Shown here piece by piece: positions 15,688-25,755 of a stretch of 64,000 nucleotides of DNA. The notes below the pieces were generated by a model. That model was not told the origin of the DNA. It did no database searches and saw nothing but the letters and a program-made list of their open reading frames with translations. Positions within the stretch are counted from its first letter, which is position 1. Each line of letters opens with the position of its first letter. A program made the translations under genes and the position numbers. Source of the stretch: Chloroflexi bacterium AL-N1 (GTDB taxonomy: Bacteria; Chloroflexota; Chloroflexia; Chloroflexales; Roseiflexaceae); the NCBI GenBank assembly GCA_013122435.1, contig WYDT01000003.1:124001-188000 (forward strand). Reading direction: 5' to 3'.

Positions 15688-16095
15688 TTACTTGGTCTGG
15701 CTAGCGAGGTTTGGCCGTGGTCGAAAGCCCTGTGGACGCATAAAACGTGGAGTGCTTTCAAAAAGCCGTTTCTCAGAGGGCATCCATCCGGCGGTGCGAA
15801 ATGCTTTATACAGATCATCTGCGAGCGCGGCAACATCTGTTGCCTGATCCACGGCACGAGCGGCGGGTTGCAACCGTAGGTGTGTTTGATCTTCGTAATA
15901 TCCCTGAAGGGTTAACACCGCCAGTGTACTTGTGTCTGCGAGCATAATACGACATCCCTTCACTGGGAGGCCGTCAGGGTGGCTCTCAAACCATGTGCCA
16001 TTTAAATTATGTGTGACGCATATGTGCTCAACGGTGGTTTCTACATCGGTAATGGGCGCTAATACAGCCCAATCAAAAGTGAAATCATCATTCAT
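15688..16095 (-). CDS. Small protein of unknown function
   Basis: I do not recognise this 135-residue protein. It has no signal peptide or membrane segment. The N-terminus MNDDFTFDWAVLAPITDVETTVEHI and a basic, Pro/Arg-rich tail (FMRPQGFRPRPNLASQTK) are visible, and the middle resembles a mixed alpha/beta domain. A GAGAGG site precedes the start. It is just downstream of the EVE-domain gene (33 bp) on the same strand and is probably co-transcribed with it. Confidence 0.6.
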   Translation of the reverse strand: MNDDFTFDWAVLAPITDVETTVEHICVTHNLNGTWFESHPDGLPVKGCRIMLADTSTLAVLTLQGYYEDQTHLRLQPAARAVDQATDVAALADDLYKAFRTAGWMPSEKRLFESTPRFMRPQGFRPRPNLASQTK

Positions 16096-16127
16096 TGCAG
16101 CCTCTCACATGCTATACTTCTCTATGA

Positions 16128-16550
16128 TTACGTTGTTTCCCCACCCATCCGCAAAATAGTATGCCACAGATCTGTTGGAACTGGCACCACTGACAGACGA
16201 CTCTGTCGCACAAGTGCAAATTCAGCAAAAACAGGATCTGCTTTAATGGCAGCCAGCGATACGAAATTAGTTATTGGTTGAAGGACTTTGATGTCGACCA
16301 CCACCATTTTCGGATTATCTGCATCAGGGTCTGGATACGGTTCGCTTACGATTTCGGCAAAGCCAACAATACGACGCTCGTTCCCTGTGTGATAGATTAG
16401 TGCCAGATCACCTGGCTTCATGGTGCGAATGTTTTTGAGTGCTGCGTTATTGGCTACACCATCCCACATTGTCACCCCATCCTCCTGTAAGTCAGCAAAA
16501 GCGTACACATCAGGCTCAGTTTTCAGTATCCAATATTGCTTATCACTCAT
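16128..16550 (-). CDS. EVE-domain protein
   Basis: A 140-residue protein that is one EVE domain. YWILKTEPDVYAFADLQEDGVTMWDGVANNAALKNIRTMKPGDLALIYHTG carries the family pattern (KTEP, WDGV.N..A...), followed by the conserved VGFAEIVSEPYPDP and VDIKVLQP. EVE domains are PUA-like folds that bind modified bases in DNA or RNA and occur both in housekeeping and in modification-dependent defence proteins. Here there is no nuclease or McrB-like partner, only the unknown 135-residue gene downstream, so a housekeeping reader role is more likely. Confidence 0.85.
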   Translation of the reverse strand: MSDKQYWILKTEPDVYAFADLQEDGVTMWDGVANNAALKNIRTMKPGDLALIYHTGNERRIVGFAEIVSEPYPDPDADNPKMVVVDIKVLQPITNFVSLAAIKADPVFAEFALVRQSRLSVVPVPTDLWHTILRMGGETT

Positions 16551-16841
16551 AATATTCCATTGTTATCTCTGTAGCAGTCATCTCTCTGGTATAGTAACAC
16601 AACCACGATAAAAGAGACAACGATCACCACTATACTCTCAGCGGCAATATCAATGGCACGACTGTTTATGACACTGACACATACATTGGTCTTCAAAATA
16701 GCTAATGAAACAGAATACGAAGACAAAAATGTTTGACCATATATTGAGCACATACACCTAGACGTGTAGTTATACGAATATTATACTTTAAATAACCTCT
16801 TTTATACAATTGCGTTCAAACATAGGAGGATTCGATAACAG

Positions 16842-18491
16842 ATGTTTATAAGACAAACAGACAACTATAGGAAAAATCCCCAGAATCGTCGCCTCTATCT
16901 AATTCAATTCTTGGTAATGATACTGGTGATATTATTGATAAGAACAAATAATACTAGTTATGCATTTTCAATCGGACAAACAGATCAGCCTACACAATCG
17001 AACGGCCTTGGGTATGCGCTGTTTGACAACACCCGTCTGGCCGGCACGCCCCTGGTGACCGGTGTTGATGCGACTGTCGACTGGCAGTGGGGTACTGCAG
17101 CACCCAGTACGGACTTACCCCGTGACAGCTTCTCGGTGCGCTGGAGCGGTCAGGTCGAAGCAGCCCAGGACGGCACCTATACCTTCATTACTCGCTCCGA
17201 TGATGGCGTACGCCTGTGGGTCGATGGCCAGCGCCTGATCGACAACTGGACCAATCACGCCGTCACAGAGAACCGCGGGAGCATCACACTGGCGACTGGG
17301 CAACGCTATGACCTCCAGCTTGAGTACTACGAGCAGAGTGGGCAAGCAACCATACAGTTGTTCTGGGAGGCACCTGGGCAAGCACGCCAGATTATTCCAT
17401 CGGAGCAGTTGTATCCTGATAACCCTTCATCTGGTGAACCAGCATGCACCATAACCGTGGCGAAATCTGGTGGCGACCATACCTCACTACAGGTCGCCGC
17501 TGATAGCACACAGCCAGGTGATGTTGTGTGTGTTCGCGAGGGAACCTATCGTGAATATGTCGAATTTTCACAATCTGGTACAGATGAACAACCAATTACC
17601 TTTATGGCTGTACCAGATGCACAAGTCATCTTCGATGGTTCGGATCGCACACCTGGGGAGAATCAGCCACGTGTATTTACTGTCAGCGGGAGCTATCTGG
17701 TATTCCGTGGATTTGAGATTACCAACTCCGCAAGCGATGGCATTTTGAATTACGAAGGTAATCATAACATCTTTGATGATTTGATTATTCACCATAACTA
17801 CTCCAACGGTCTCAATCTCTACAGCGGCAACGACAATCTGATTACCAACTCAGTCGCACATCACAACAACGGGACAGGCGGCTATAACTCTGATGGCTTC
17901 AAGACGTATCAGGGTGATCGGAATGTCTTTCGTCACAACATTGCCTATGCGAACTCTGATGACGGATTCGATACGTGGATTGGCCGCAACAACATCTTAG
18001 AGTTTAACCTTGCTTATGAAAATGGTTATGGACCCAATGGAGATGGAGATGGGGTTGGGTTCAAACTTGGTGGTGAAATGCCAGAGCGTCGTGGTGGACT
18101 CAATACGGCGCACTTCAATGTAGCTTTCCAGAATCGTACTTCTGGTTTTGATATGAATGCGGCTGAACATAATGATATATATCACAATACCGCCTGTGGT
18201 CACAATCTGGATTTTAGATCATTTGGACCAGGGGGCAATGAATTCAAGAACAATATTTCCTGTGAGAATCGCATCAGCTTGCTGGATAATGATGTGTCTG
18301 ATCACAATACCTGGGACCTCGGTATTGCTGATGCTCAGTTTCGTAACACCACTGACCTGGCATCCACCAATTTCTTGCGTTTGAAGTCTACTAGCCCTGT
18401 TATCGATGCAGGCGTTGATGTCAGATTACCATTCGCTGGATCCGCCCCTGATCTTGGTGCATTTGAAGTGGGGCTTTCCTGGCCTCGTTAA
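16842..18491 (+). CDS. Exported PA14 + parallel beta-helix protein (pectate-lyase 9-like)
   Basis: The 549 residues start with a basic stretch and a hydrophobic signal segment (about 20-42). A PA14 domain follows (about 55-190: RWSGQVEAAQDGTYTFITRSDDGVRLWVDG, then QLEYYEQSGQATIQLFWE), a carbohydrate-binding module in many enzymes. From about 205 to 545 lies a right-handed parallel beta-helix with the repeats seen in PL9 pectate lyases: YNSDGFKTYQGDRNVFRHNIAY, SDDGFDTWIGRNN and SGFDMNAAEHN. It is probably a secreted polyuronate lyase or related polysaccharide-acting protein. An AGGAGG site lies before the start. It is the first of seven exported genes in one direction. Substrate unproven. Confidence 0.75.
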   Translation: MFIRQTDNYRKNPQNRRLYLIQFLVMILVILLIRTNNTSYAFSIGQTDQPTQSNGLGYALFDNTRLAGTPLVTGVDATVDWQWGTAAPSTDLPRDSFSVRWSGQVEAAQDGTYTFITRSDDGVRLWVDGQRLIDNWTNHAVTENRGSITLATGQRYDLQLEYYEQSGQATIQLFWEAPGQARQIIPSEQLYPDNPSSGEPACTITVAKSGGDHTSLQVAADSTQPGDVVCVREGTYREYVEFSQSGTDEQPITFMAVPDAQVIFDGSDRTPGENQPRVFTVSGSYLVFRGFEITNSASDGILNYEGNHNIFDDLIIHHNYSNGLNLYSGNDNLITNSVAHHNNGTGGYNSDGFKTYQGDRNVFRHNIAYANSDDGFDTWIGRNNILEFNLAYENGYGPNGDGDGVGFKLGGEMPERRGGLNTAHFNVAFQNRTSGFDMNAAEHNDIYHNTACGHNLDFRSFGPGGNEFKNNISCENRISLLDNDVSDHNTWDLGIADAQFRNTTDLASTNFLRLKSTSPVIDAGVDVRLPFAGSAPDLGAFEVGLSWPR

Positions 18492-18593
18492 GCAAAAAAG
18501 TCTTCTGTGATGATCTGCAATATGTAGTAGTAGTCCATCACACAGACATTGCAATAAAGTAGTTCAGGAGCTCTCTATGTGAAGGAACTCTCT

Positions 18594-20129
18594 ATGCGAC
18601 AATACAGACATACACTGCAATCCTACATAATAATTCTCGCACTTTGCACCATCACTATAAGTAACATACCTATTGGGTATGCTTCCGAAATGGATACCAT
18701 ACCACTGACACAACCTGATCACCGTACTTTTGCGTTGCAGTCAATAGAAAAGAAGTTAATTCACTTCAGTTATCCTATTACTCCAGCGTATTTCCGACAG
18801 AATGCAGCACGCATTGAAGCAGAAAATCCCTATCTGGACGGTATAACTTTATCACCGGGATGCTGTACGATGGGTCTGTTCGATTATACTGACTGGACCA
18901 CTGATCCTCTGTATCTTAATCTGGAACCACTTCAGAATCTTGATACTGGAAATCTGCGCTATAACTTTCTGGTTTTACCACCGTTCAATGACCAGACACC
19001 ACGCATGTCCTATTGGAATGATGCACAGTGGGAACAGATTCTGAGGAATGTAACCAGCGTATCTGAAGCAGTACGGGATGCTGGACTGAGTGGTATTGTC
19101 TTTGATCTGGAGCATTACACCCAAGGCGGTGGGGCGAATCCATGGGATTACGCGGTGATGAAAGAAGCACCATACACAGAGGCACAAACCCAGAACAAAG
19201 TCCGGCAACGTGCAGCACAGGTTATGGAAGCTATGCTGGCAGTCAAGCCAGACATGATTATTTTTAACACCTACATGTTTGAATACCTGCCAAAAGATTG
19301 GAATCTCGCCGATGAGTGGATGAACGGATGGCTCGACGCTCTTGGTCCGCAGGCAATGATGATAGATGGGCGTGAAACGGCATATTACTGGGCTGACTCA
19401 GGCAAATGGTTTTCGTCCCATCGTGTGGAGCAGTTTGTGGATCCAGTAAACCTTTCCAAATTTCGTGAGCAAGTACAGGTTTCTCGTGGCATCTATGCTG
19501 AACTTGCCTATCATCTCTATGATTGGGGCGATTACACACCACCGTTCAACAAGCTACAACAAGCCCTGCGTTGGGAACATAATGTTTACATGAGTTTAGC
19601 AACAGCTGACGAATTTGTCTGGCTATATGCTGATCGCTTACGGTTACCCGGTATGGAACGCACCGGAACAGGAAATGCTGCTCGTAATCCTTTAGGAGGC
19701 GACTTAACAACTATATATGCACCGCCAGATGATCCTCAGTGGAATGGTGATGTCCATACCCGGATCGCATATGCAAAGGCCAAATATGTTAATGGCGACA
19801 ATTTAGGATGGGATATTGTTGGTGGAGACGAGGCCAACCAGCCCTTTAACTTCAGCAGCAGTATTACCGCACAGATTACGAGTCCATCTTATGGGCAAAC
19901 CTTCGCAGCAGAGGACACCATTACAATCACTGTAGCCACAACTGGCGACGATATTCGTAAAGTAGAGTTTTATCAGAATGCCCAGAAGGTTGGCGAAGAC
20001 ACCTCTGCTCCCTACCAGTACACCTTAACACGGCAGGGGCTTGGTAATCATACATTAATGGCACGTGCATTCAGCGTAAATAGTGAACGAAGTACGTCAG
20101 GGCCAGTGGTTATTCATATTCAGCAGTAG
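18594..20129 (+). CDS. Exported glycoside-hydrolase-like protein with C-terminal Ig-like domain
   Basis: The start at 18594 is chosen over a GTG at 18579 because AAGGAA lies 7 bp before it. Of 511 residues, the first 35 are a signal peptide. Residues about 45-400 look like a TIM barrel: SGIVFDLEHYTQGG and DMIIFNTYMFEY resemble strand ends that carry acidic residues in glycoside hydrolases, with many surface Trp and Tyr. The last 90 residues (ITSPSYGQTFAAEDTITITV, then KVEFYQNAQKVGEDTSAPYQYT) are an Ig-like module common on secreted sugar hydrolases. I cannot name a family. It lies 103 bp after the PA14/beta-helix gene and 48 bp before the next, so an operon is likely. Confidence 0.65.
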   Translation: MRQYRHTLQSYIIILALCTITISNIPIGYASEMDTIPLTQPDHRTFALQSIEKKLIHFSYPITPAYFRQNAARIEAENPYLDGITLSPGCCTMGLFDYTDWTTDPLYLNLEPLQNLDTGNLRYNFLVLPPFNDQTPRMSYWNDAQWEQILRNVTSVSEAVRDAGLSGIVFDLEHYTQGGGANPWDYAVMKEAPYTEAQTQNKVRQRAAQVMEAMLAVKPDMIIFNTYMFEYLPKDWNLADEWMNGWLDALGPQAMMIDGRETAYYWADSGKWFSSHRVEQFVDPVNLSKFREQVQVSRGIYAELAYHLYDWGDYTPPFNKLQQALRWEHNVYMSLATADEFVWLYADRLRLPGMERTGTGNAARNPLGGDLTTIYAPPDDPQWNGDVHTRIAYAKAKYVNGDNLGWDIVGGDEANQPFNFSSSITAQITSPSYGQTFAAEDTITITVATTGDDIRKVEFYQNAQKVGEDTSAPYQYTLTRQGLGNHTLMARAFSVNSERSTSGPVVIHIQQ

Positions 20130-20177
20130 TCATTCCAGGATGCAGTCAACAACGTTGCTTACAGGAGATCTTCAGCT

Positions 20178-22253
20178 ATGCTATATCGAATGAAACGATC
20201 ACCCTACACGGTACGCTCTATGTTCTGTTACATCACCATATTATGTGTGATAATGGGTATGATAATTAGTATAGTACCTGGTACATCGGTTAATGCAGCA
20301 GACCAACAGACTATCACCTATCAGGCCAGTAACGAGAACTTTCCCAACCCAGAACGCGGCTTTATGCCAGCCTTTGTCGTAGGATGGCCCTTTGACGCAA
20401 ATGGCAGAAACCTTGCAACATGGGATTTTTGTGGACAAGGAAATAATTTCACAGCCTACAAGGATAATCGACTCAATGCTCCACTGAGAGCTGAGGAAAT
20501 GGTGGCCATGCGTGCCAGTGGTCAATCTACAGCAAGAGTCTATTACCACTTTGCCAAATACCGTAATGCCCCACTAGGCGAGGATGCGCTGAACCTCTTA
20601 CGAAGTGACTTTCAGACAGCCAGAGATGGTGGTGTAAAACTCGCCGTGCAATTTACATATAATTTTGCCAAGGGCGGTCCAGATGCGCCATTAGAACGGG
20701 TTTTACAGCATATTGAGCAAGTCAAACCTATTCTGCACGAAAACCAGGATGTCTTGCTAGCCGTCAATCTGGGCTGGATTGGCTGCTGGGGTGAAATGCA
20801 TACCTCAAGCAATGGGTTGGTTTCAGCAGGCGCTAATTACAATGATAAGACCAAACAGATCATTGATGCTATGTTGGCAGCAACCTCATCTGAGCGCTTT
20901 CTCCTCATTCGTTATCCGGTGAATAAATTTATTCATATTGCGGAACAAACGACACCTATTGATCCTGTTTCCAGCACAGACGCTTTCGGTAATAGCGCCT
21001 ATGCGCGTATTGGACATCAGGATGAATGTATTGATTGTGGGGAGTTCAATGGTGGCACTCTTTGGGCTGACAGAGACTGGGCCCAAGCGGCCATGAGATA
21101 CCTTGAGGCTGATACCCAATACGTTCCCCAACTTGGTGAGTCTGATGGTTTACTTGACCCCGATGAACCTGCCGAAGACCTTGATGGCGATGGTTTTACC
21201 CGTCCTGAACACGACTCCTGTGAACGAATGATTGGTACTGATAACAATCCTGGATTGCTGGCTCGACAGCATTTCAGTGGTATTGATAGTGATACGCCAA
21301 AAGGGCTTGAGGGAGCACCGAACCTGGGCATTGCAGCAGGTAATGGTATTAAACGCTGGAAGCAAGACGGCTGCTACGATGAAATCGCGCAACGCTTAGG
21401 CTATCGCTTCGTCTTACAATCTGCGATCCTGCCCACCACAGCGACCCCTGGCACTGATCTACCCATCTCCTTCACCATGCAGAATACCGGCTTTGCTCGT
21501 CCCTACAATCCCCGTGACCTTGAACTAGTCCTCCGTCAGCAGGACAGTGGAACCATCACTCGCCTGTCGCTCGGGGACCAGGATACCCGCCTGCTCCTGC
21601 CCGCCTCGGGCAGCAGCACCACCCTTGACCTGATGGCGACCCTGCCTGCCGACCTCCCCGCAGGCACCTATGACCTGTTGCTCAACCTGCCCGACCCACA
21701 GCCGTCCCTCAACACCCGTCCTGAGTACAGCATTCGCCTGGCCAATCAGGGCACCTGGGAAGCAGCAACCGGCTACAACGACCTCCAGGCACAGGTCACC
21801 GTCGGTGGTGGCACCGCGCAAACCCACGGCTTACGGTATGACCTCTTCGCCAACACCCGTCTGGCTGGCACTCCGCTGGTGACCGGTGTTGATGCGACCG
21901 TCGACTGGCAGTGGGGCACCGCAGCACCCAGTACGGGCTTACCCCATGACACCTTTTCGGTGCGCTGGAGCGGCCAGGTCGCAGCAGCCCAAGAAGGCAC
22001 TTATACCTTTATCACCAGTTCCGATGATGGAGTACGCCTGTGGGTCAATGGCCAGCGCCTGATCGACAACTGGACCAATCACGCCGTCACAGAGAACCGC
22101 GGGAGCATCACGCTGGCAGCAGGACAACGCTACGACCTCCAGCTTGAGTATTATGAGCAGAGTGGGCAGGCAACGATACAGTTGTTCTGGGAGCCACCTG
22201 GGCAAACACGGCAGATTATTCCATCGGAGCGGTTGTATCCATCCCAACGATAG
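20178..22253 (+). CDS. Exported DUF4874/DUF4832 protein with C-terminal PA14 domain
   Basis: A 691-residue exported protein (signal about 14-40). SNENFPNPERGFMP and VYYHFAKYRNAPLGED are the opening of DUF4874, and the stretch around VNLGWIGCWGEMHTSSNG to YAKIGHQ-like residues continues into DUF4832; together these form a putative TIM-barrel sugar hydrolase found on secreted bacterial proteins. Residues about 415-535 are a beta-sandwich ending LLNLPDPQPSLNTRPEYSIRL, and about 545-690 a PA14 domain almost identical to that of the first cluster gene. From about 21.4 kb on the DNA is visibly richer in G+C than the first half, suggesting the C-terminal modules were acquired together. A terminator follows. 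Confidence 0.75.
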   Translation: MLYRMKRSPYTVRSMFCYITILCVIMGMIISIVPGTSVNAADQQTITYQASNENFPNPERGFMPAFVVGWPFDANGRNLATWDFCGQGNNFTAYKDNRLNAPLRAEEMVAMRASGQSTARVYYHFAKYRNAPLGEDALNLLRSDFQTARDGGVKLAVQFTYNFAKGGPDAPLERVLQHIEQVKPILHENQDVLLAVNLGWIGCWGEMHTSSNGLVSAGANYNDKTKQIIDAMLAATSSERFLLIRYPVNKFIHIAEQTTPIDPVSSTDAFGNSAYARIGHQDECIDCGEFNGGTLWADRDWAQAAMRYLEADTQYVPQLGESDGLLDPDEPAEDLDGDGFTRPEHDSCERMIGTDNNPGLLARQHFSGIDSDTPKGLEGAPNLGIAAGNGIKRWKQDGCYDEIAQRLGYRFVLQSAILPTTATPGTDLPISFTMQNTGFARPYNPRDLELVLRQQDSGTITRLSLGDQDTRLLLPASGSSTTLDLMATLPADLPAGTYDLLLNLPDPQPSLNTRPEYSIRLANQGTWEAATGYNDLQAQVTVGGGTAQTHGLRYDLFANTRLAGTPLVTGVDATVDWQWGTAAPSTGLPHDTFSVRWSGQVAAAQEGTYTFITSSDDGVRLWVNGQRLIDNWTNHAVTENRGSITLAAGQRYDLQLEYYEQSGQATIQLFWEPPGQTRQIIPSERLYPSQR

Positions 22254-22275
22254 GTATACTCAGATTTTGCTAAAT

Positions 22276-22310
22276 AAAGGAGTGCAGTGATATGACATTA
22301 CACTCCTTTA
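22276..22310 (+). terminator. Intrinsic terminator after the DUF4832 gene
   Basis: AAAGGAGTG and CACTCCTTT form a 9 bp stem around a 16-base loop, 23 bp after the stop codon. It is followed by about 300 bp of A+T-rich DNA to 22616 with no gene and several TATA-like boxes, so the next gene may have its own promoter. Confidence 0.6.
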
Positions 22311-22616
22311 TCTGGCAAAGTTGTTCGATAAATATATAGGCTGCATTGCTACAATAAGTTGATACAATTTTCATCTCTCAAAGAAGTGCACAACTGCTCA
22401 AAGGCGAGCATATGGGGAAAAGACTATTTTGAGATAGATGACCATCTATTGACCATTTTGACTATCTATTTTATTAACTAAAATATATAATAAAAGTGTT
22501 GATTTATATGTATATAAAGGATAGGAATATAAAGTATCAGAATAACATGTTCAAACTATACCAGTGGTTCTGGGAAAAGCACAGATAGTCTGATATTCTA
22601 TTTCAGGAAAAACTCT

Positions 22617-25600
22617 ATGCAATTGATTTCATGTTTTCGACTCACCTACATTCGGCGTACATTGTTACTCGTACTGACCGGAGTTTGTTTATGTGCTATT
22701 GTATTCACACATAACGTAAGAGCTAATCCAACAAATCCTTTGGCAACAGTCAGCTACTATGTTGCCCCTGATGGCAACGATAGTAATCCCGGAACACTCG
22801 AACAGCCCTTTGCAACGGTCGCCAAAGCCCGAGATGTGGTACGCCAAACCAAGGGCACTATGACAGGAGATATCACTATCTATCTGCGTGGTGGCACTTA
22901 TACACTTGATGAAGCACTTACATTTGACGAACGCGACTCCGGTAGTGGCGGATTCAATGTTATTTACACAGCCTATCAGGAAGAACAACCTGTCATCAGT
23001 GGGGGGCAGCAAGTAACAGGTTGGGCTCAGGTATCAGGGCAACTATACTGGAAAGCCCCTTTTGAAAGTGAGAACTTCCGTCAGCTGTACGTCAATGGTG
23101 AGCGTCGCCAGCGTGCCCGTACCGAAGAACCTCTTATTGGTACAGCCTGGACCTATAACAGTGAAGGGGAGCCAAACGGAATTACTTTTGATCCGAGTGA
23201 AGTACCAGAGACCTTTGTTGATCCTGCTAATATGCAGTACTTCTCAGCAATTGAATGGCGTAGCTTTTTGCTTCCTGTTGAAGGTGTGACAAGTAGCAAT
23301 GGTCAGATGACAGCGGTAACGCTGGAACAACCGTACCTCAGAGAAGCATTGAGTATGGCCAGGAACAACTCTCCTACACCCTATTACAACACACCATTTT
23401 ATCTTGAGAATGATCTGGCGTTGCTGGATAACCCTGGAGAATGGTATTTCAACGACACGACCGATGAGTTATTTTATTATCCACTTCCTGGTGAAAATGT
23501 CTTAAATGCTGAAGTCATTGCACCGTCACTGTTAAATTTAGTGTCCATTGAAGGTAGCAGCCTGGACAACAAAGTCCGTAATCTTCGCTTTGAAGGCATC
23601 ACCTTTGCTCACGCAGGACGCTGGGATTTACCCGATACAGAAGGATGGTTTGGCTGGCAATCACAGGCATTGGTACGTCCTCGGGTCAATGAAGTGCCTG
23701 CCTCTCTTTCACTGAATGCGGCTGTGAATATCGTGTTTGAGCGTAACGTGTTTGAGCATCTTGGTGTGATCGGGGTCGGATTGTTTAATGGCGTCCAGCA
23801 AATCACGCTACAAGGCAATGTCCTGCGCGATATTGAAGACTCAGCGATTGTGGTCGGGAGCGATGATCACGACTATATTGATGAGGGTGAAGAAGTCACA
23901 CAAGACAATACGATCAAGAATAATGTGATTTACCAGTCCGGTCAGGATGTATGGGGTTCTGCTGGTATCGTCGCCTATTACACTACCCGCCTGACCATTG
24001 AGCATAATGATCTCTCTGATCTCCCCTACTCCGGTATGGGCATTGGTTGGGGTTGGTCTGGACGGCCTGACTCCACGACCGCACGTGAGAATTACATCCG
24101 TAATAATCGGATTGTCAATGTCATGAAGAAAATGAACGATGGTGGCGGGATTTACACTATCGGTCAGCAACCCGACTCGACAGTGTCAGGCAACTATATC
24201 AAACAGGTCTGGAATGACTATGGTGGTCTCTATTTTGATGAAGGAACTGCCTACTATACGGCCACAGACAATGTTGTAGAAAATGTCACGCGCTGGCTAC
24301 ACATCTGGACTCCAACCATCCGCGATATTCAGATTGATCGCACCTGGACGACGACAGATGAAAATACGCAAAATGGTACTAATATTTCCATAAGCAATAC
24401 AACCGTTGTACCAGATGCAAATTGGCCTGCCGAAGCACAGGCGATTATCGATAATGCGGGATTGGAGCCAGCTTACCAAGATCTGCTTGCGCTGAAACCC
24501 CCAACAGACGGGAATACCGCACCAACAGTCAATGCAGGTCCAGACACTACTATTCCATTGAAAGAGAATGTGCGTCTTACAGGTATTGTCAGTGATGATC
24601 AAAAGCCCTATCGATTTCTCAAACCATTGTGGAGTAAAGAGAGTGGTCCTGGGACAGTAACCTTTACCCATGGCGGTTTGTTGAATACCACTGCCGCATT
24701 TTCTGAACCTGGAACGTATGTACTCAAACTCACTGTCGATGATGGCGCACAGACCGTGAGCGATACACTGACTGTCAATGTGACAGAGGTTGTGTTAGGT
24801 GATAATCTGGCACTCGACAAGCCAACCAGTGCCAAGTCCTACTGGCAGGAAGAAACCATCAGCTATCCTCCTGAAAACGGCAACGATGGAGATATCAATA
24901 CTGGATGGACCGAGTCCTTTGGTGACCTTAATGCATGGTGGCAGGTCGATCTTGGTACAGCCACACCAATAAGCCGCGTAGAATTTGTGACTCGGCAGGG
25001 TCTCGATCAAGGGCCAACACGTGTAGGTTTTGAGATTCTGGCCTCTAACGATCCTGAATTTACTGCGGGCAACTATGTTGTCCTGGCCAATCAACCAGGG
25101 GGACGGAATACCCCATCGGTACCACACGAAGGTACCTGGACAACCAATGTAACAGATACAACAGCCTATCGTTATGTGCGTTTTGCCAAAATCACCGGAT
25201 GGTCGTGGATTAGTGAATTGCGTGTGTATGGAACGGTGGGACAATCCCAGGGAAATGGTCTGCGCTATGAACTGTTTCCTGCCAGTGATCTGACTGGAAC
25301 GCCTGTCGATACAGGAATACACAGCAGGATCGATTGGGACTGGGGAGTATCTGGGCCACTATCAAGTGGTCCGACAGATAATTTCTCGATGCGCTGGACT
25401 GGTCAGATTCAACCACGCTATAGTGAAACCTATAATATTATCACGCGTGCTGACGATGGCGTACGACTCTGGGTGGATGACCAACTGTTAGTGGATAACT
25501 GGATCGATCAGGACGTTACCGAACGCCAGGGTTCTATCACATTACAGGCTGATCAGCGTTATGATGTGGAATTGGAATATTATGAGCGAGAAGGAGAGGC

Positions 25601-25676
25601 AGCAGTTCAGCTCTTGTGGTGGAGTCCCAGTCAACCGCGGGAAGTCATTCCGCAGGCACGGCTCTACCCTAACTAG
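22617..25676 (+). CDS. Large exported parallel beta-helix protein with PKD-like, discoidin and PA14 modules
   Basis: A 1019-residue protein. After a signal segment (about 12-37), YYVAPDGNDSNPGTLEQPFATVAKARDVV opens a right-handed parallel beta-helix (about 44-600) of the type in polysaccharide lyases, epimerases and GH110/GH120-like hydrolases; VNIVFERNVFEHLGVIGVGLF and NTIKNNVIYQSGQD are typical turns. Then come a PKD/K319-like domain (about 640-725, APTVNAGPDTTIPL), an F5/8-type discoidin domain (about 730-870, NDGDINTGWTESFGDLNAWWQVDLG) and a diverged PA14 domain (about 875-1019). Three sugar-binding modules after one catalytic-type helix suggest tethering to a complex polymer. The enzyme activity is not known. 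AGGAAAAACTCT precedes the start. Confidence 0.75.
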   Translation: MQLISCFRLTYIRRTLLLVLTGVCLCAIVFTHNVRANPTNPLATVSYYVAPDGNDSNPGTLEQPFATVAKARDVVRQTKGTMTGDITIYLRGGTYTLDEALTFDERDSGSGGFNVIYTAYQEEQPVISGGQQVTGWAQVSGQLYWKAPFESENFRQLYVNGERRQRARTEEPLIGTAWTYNSEGEPNGITFDPSEVPETFVDPANMQYFSAIEWRSFLLPVEGVTSSNGQMTAVTLEQPYLREALSMARNNSPTPYYNTPFYLENDLALLDNPGEWYFNDTTDELFYYPLPGENVLNAEVIAPSLLNLVSIEGSSLDNKVRNLRFEGITFAHAGRWDLPDTEGWFGWQSQALVRPRVNEVPASLSLNAAVNIVFERNVFEHLGVIGVGLFNGVQQITLQGNVLRDIEDSAIVVGSDDHDYIDEGEEVTQDNTIKNNVIYQSGQDVWGSAGIVAYYTTRLTIEHNDLSDLPYSGMGIGWGWSGRPDSTTARENYIRNNRIVNVMKKMNDGGGIYTIGQQPDSTVSGNYIKQVWNDYGGLYFDEGTAYYTATDNVVENVTRWLHIWTPTIRDIQIDRTWTTTDENTQNGTNISISNTTVVPDANWPAEAQAIIDNAGLEPAYQDLLALKPPTDGNTAPTVNAGPDTTIPLKENVRLTGIVSDDQKPYRFLKPLWSKESGPGTVTFTHGGLLNTTAAFSEPGTYVLKLTVDDGAQTVSDTLTVNVTEVVLGDNLALDKPTSAKSYWQEETISYPPENGNDGDINTGWTESFGDLNAWWQVDLGTATPISRVEFVTRQGLDQGPTRVGFEILASNDPEFTAGNYVVLANQPGGRNTPSVPHEGTWTTNVTDTTAYRYVRFAKITGWSWISELRVYGTVGQSQGNGLRYELFPASDLTGTPVDTGIHSRIDWDWGVSGPLSSGPTDNFSMRWTGQIQPRYSETYNIITRADDGVRLWVDDQLLVDNWIDQDVTERQGSITLQADQRYDVELEYYEREGEAAVQLLWWSPSQPREVIPQARLYPN

Positions 25677-25702
25677 TCGACGCATTATGTACTGATATTC
25701 AT

Positions 25703-25728
25703 TGTGTGCAGTAGTGCTGCTGCACACA
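25703..25728 (+). other. Intercistronic hairpin
   Basis: TGTGTGCAG and CTGCACACA form a perfect 9 bp stem with an eight-base loop between two cluster genes. No U-run follows, so it may stabilise the upstream mRNA or be a processing site rather than end transcription. Confidence 0.4.
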
Positions 25729-25755
25729 GACTATCTTGCTCAAGGAGAATACTCT

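Noticed and set aside
16105..16115. TGCTATACT box on the plus strand near 16107 as a promoter
   Set aside because: It matches the extended -10 box seen elsewhere, but it would drive transcription antisense into the EVE gene and no plus-strand gene follows for 700 bp.
16128..16550. EVE-domain gene as part of a modification-dependent defence island
   Set aside because: No nuclease, McrB-like or methylase partner is next to it; neighbours are ordinary genes.
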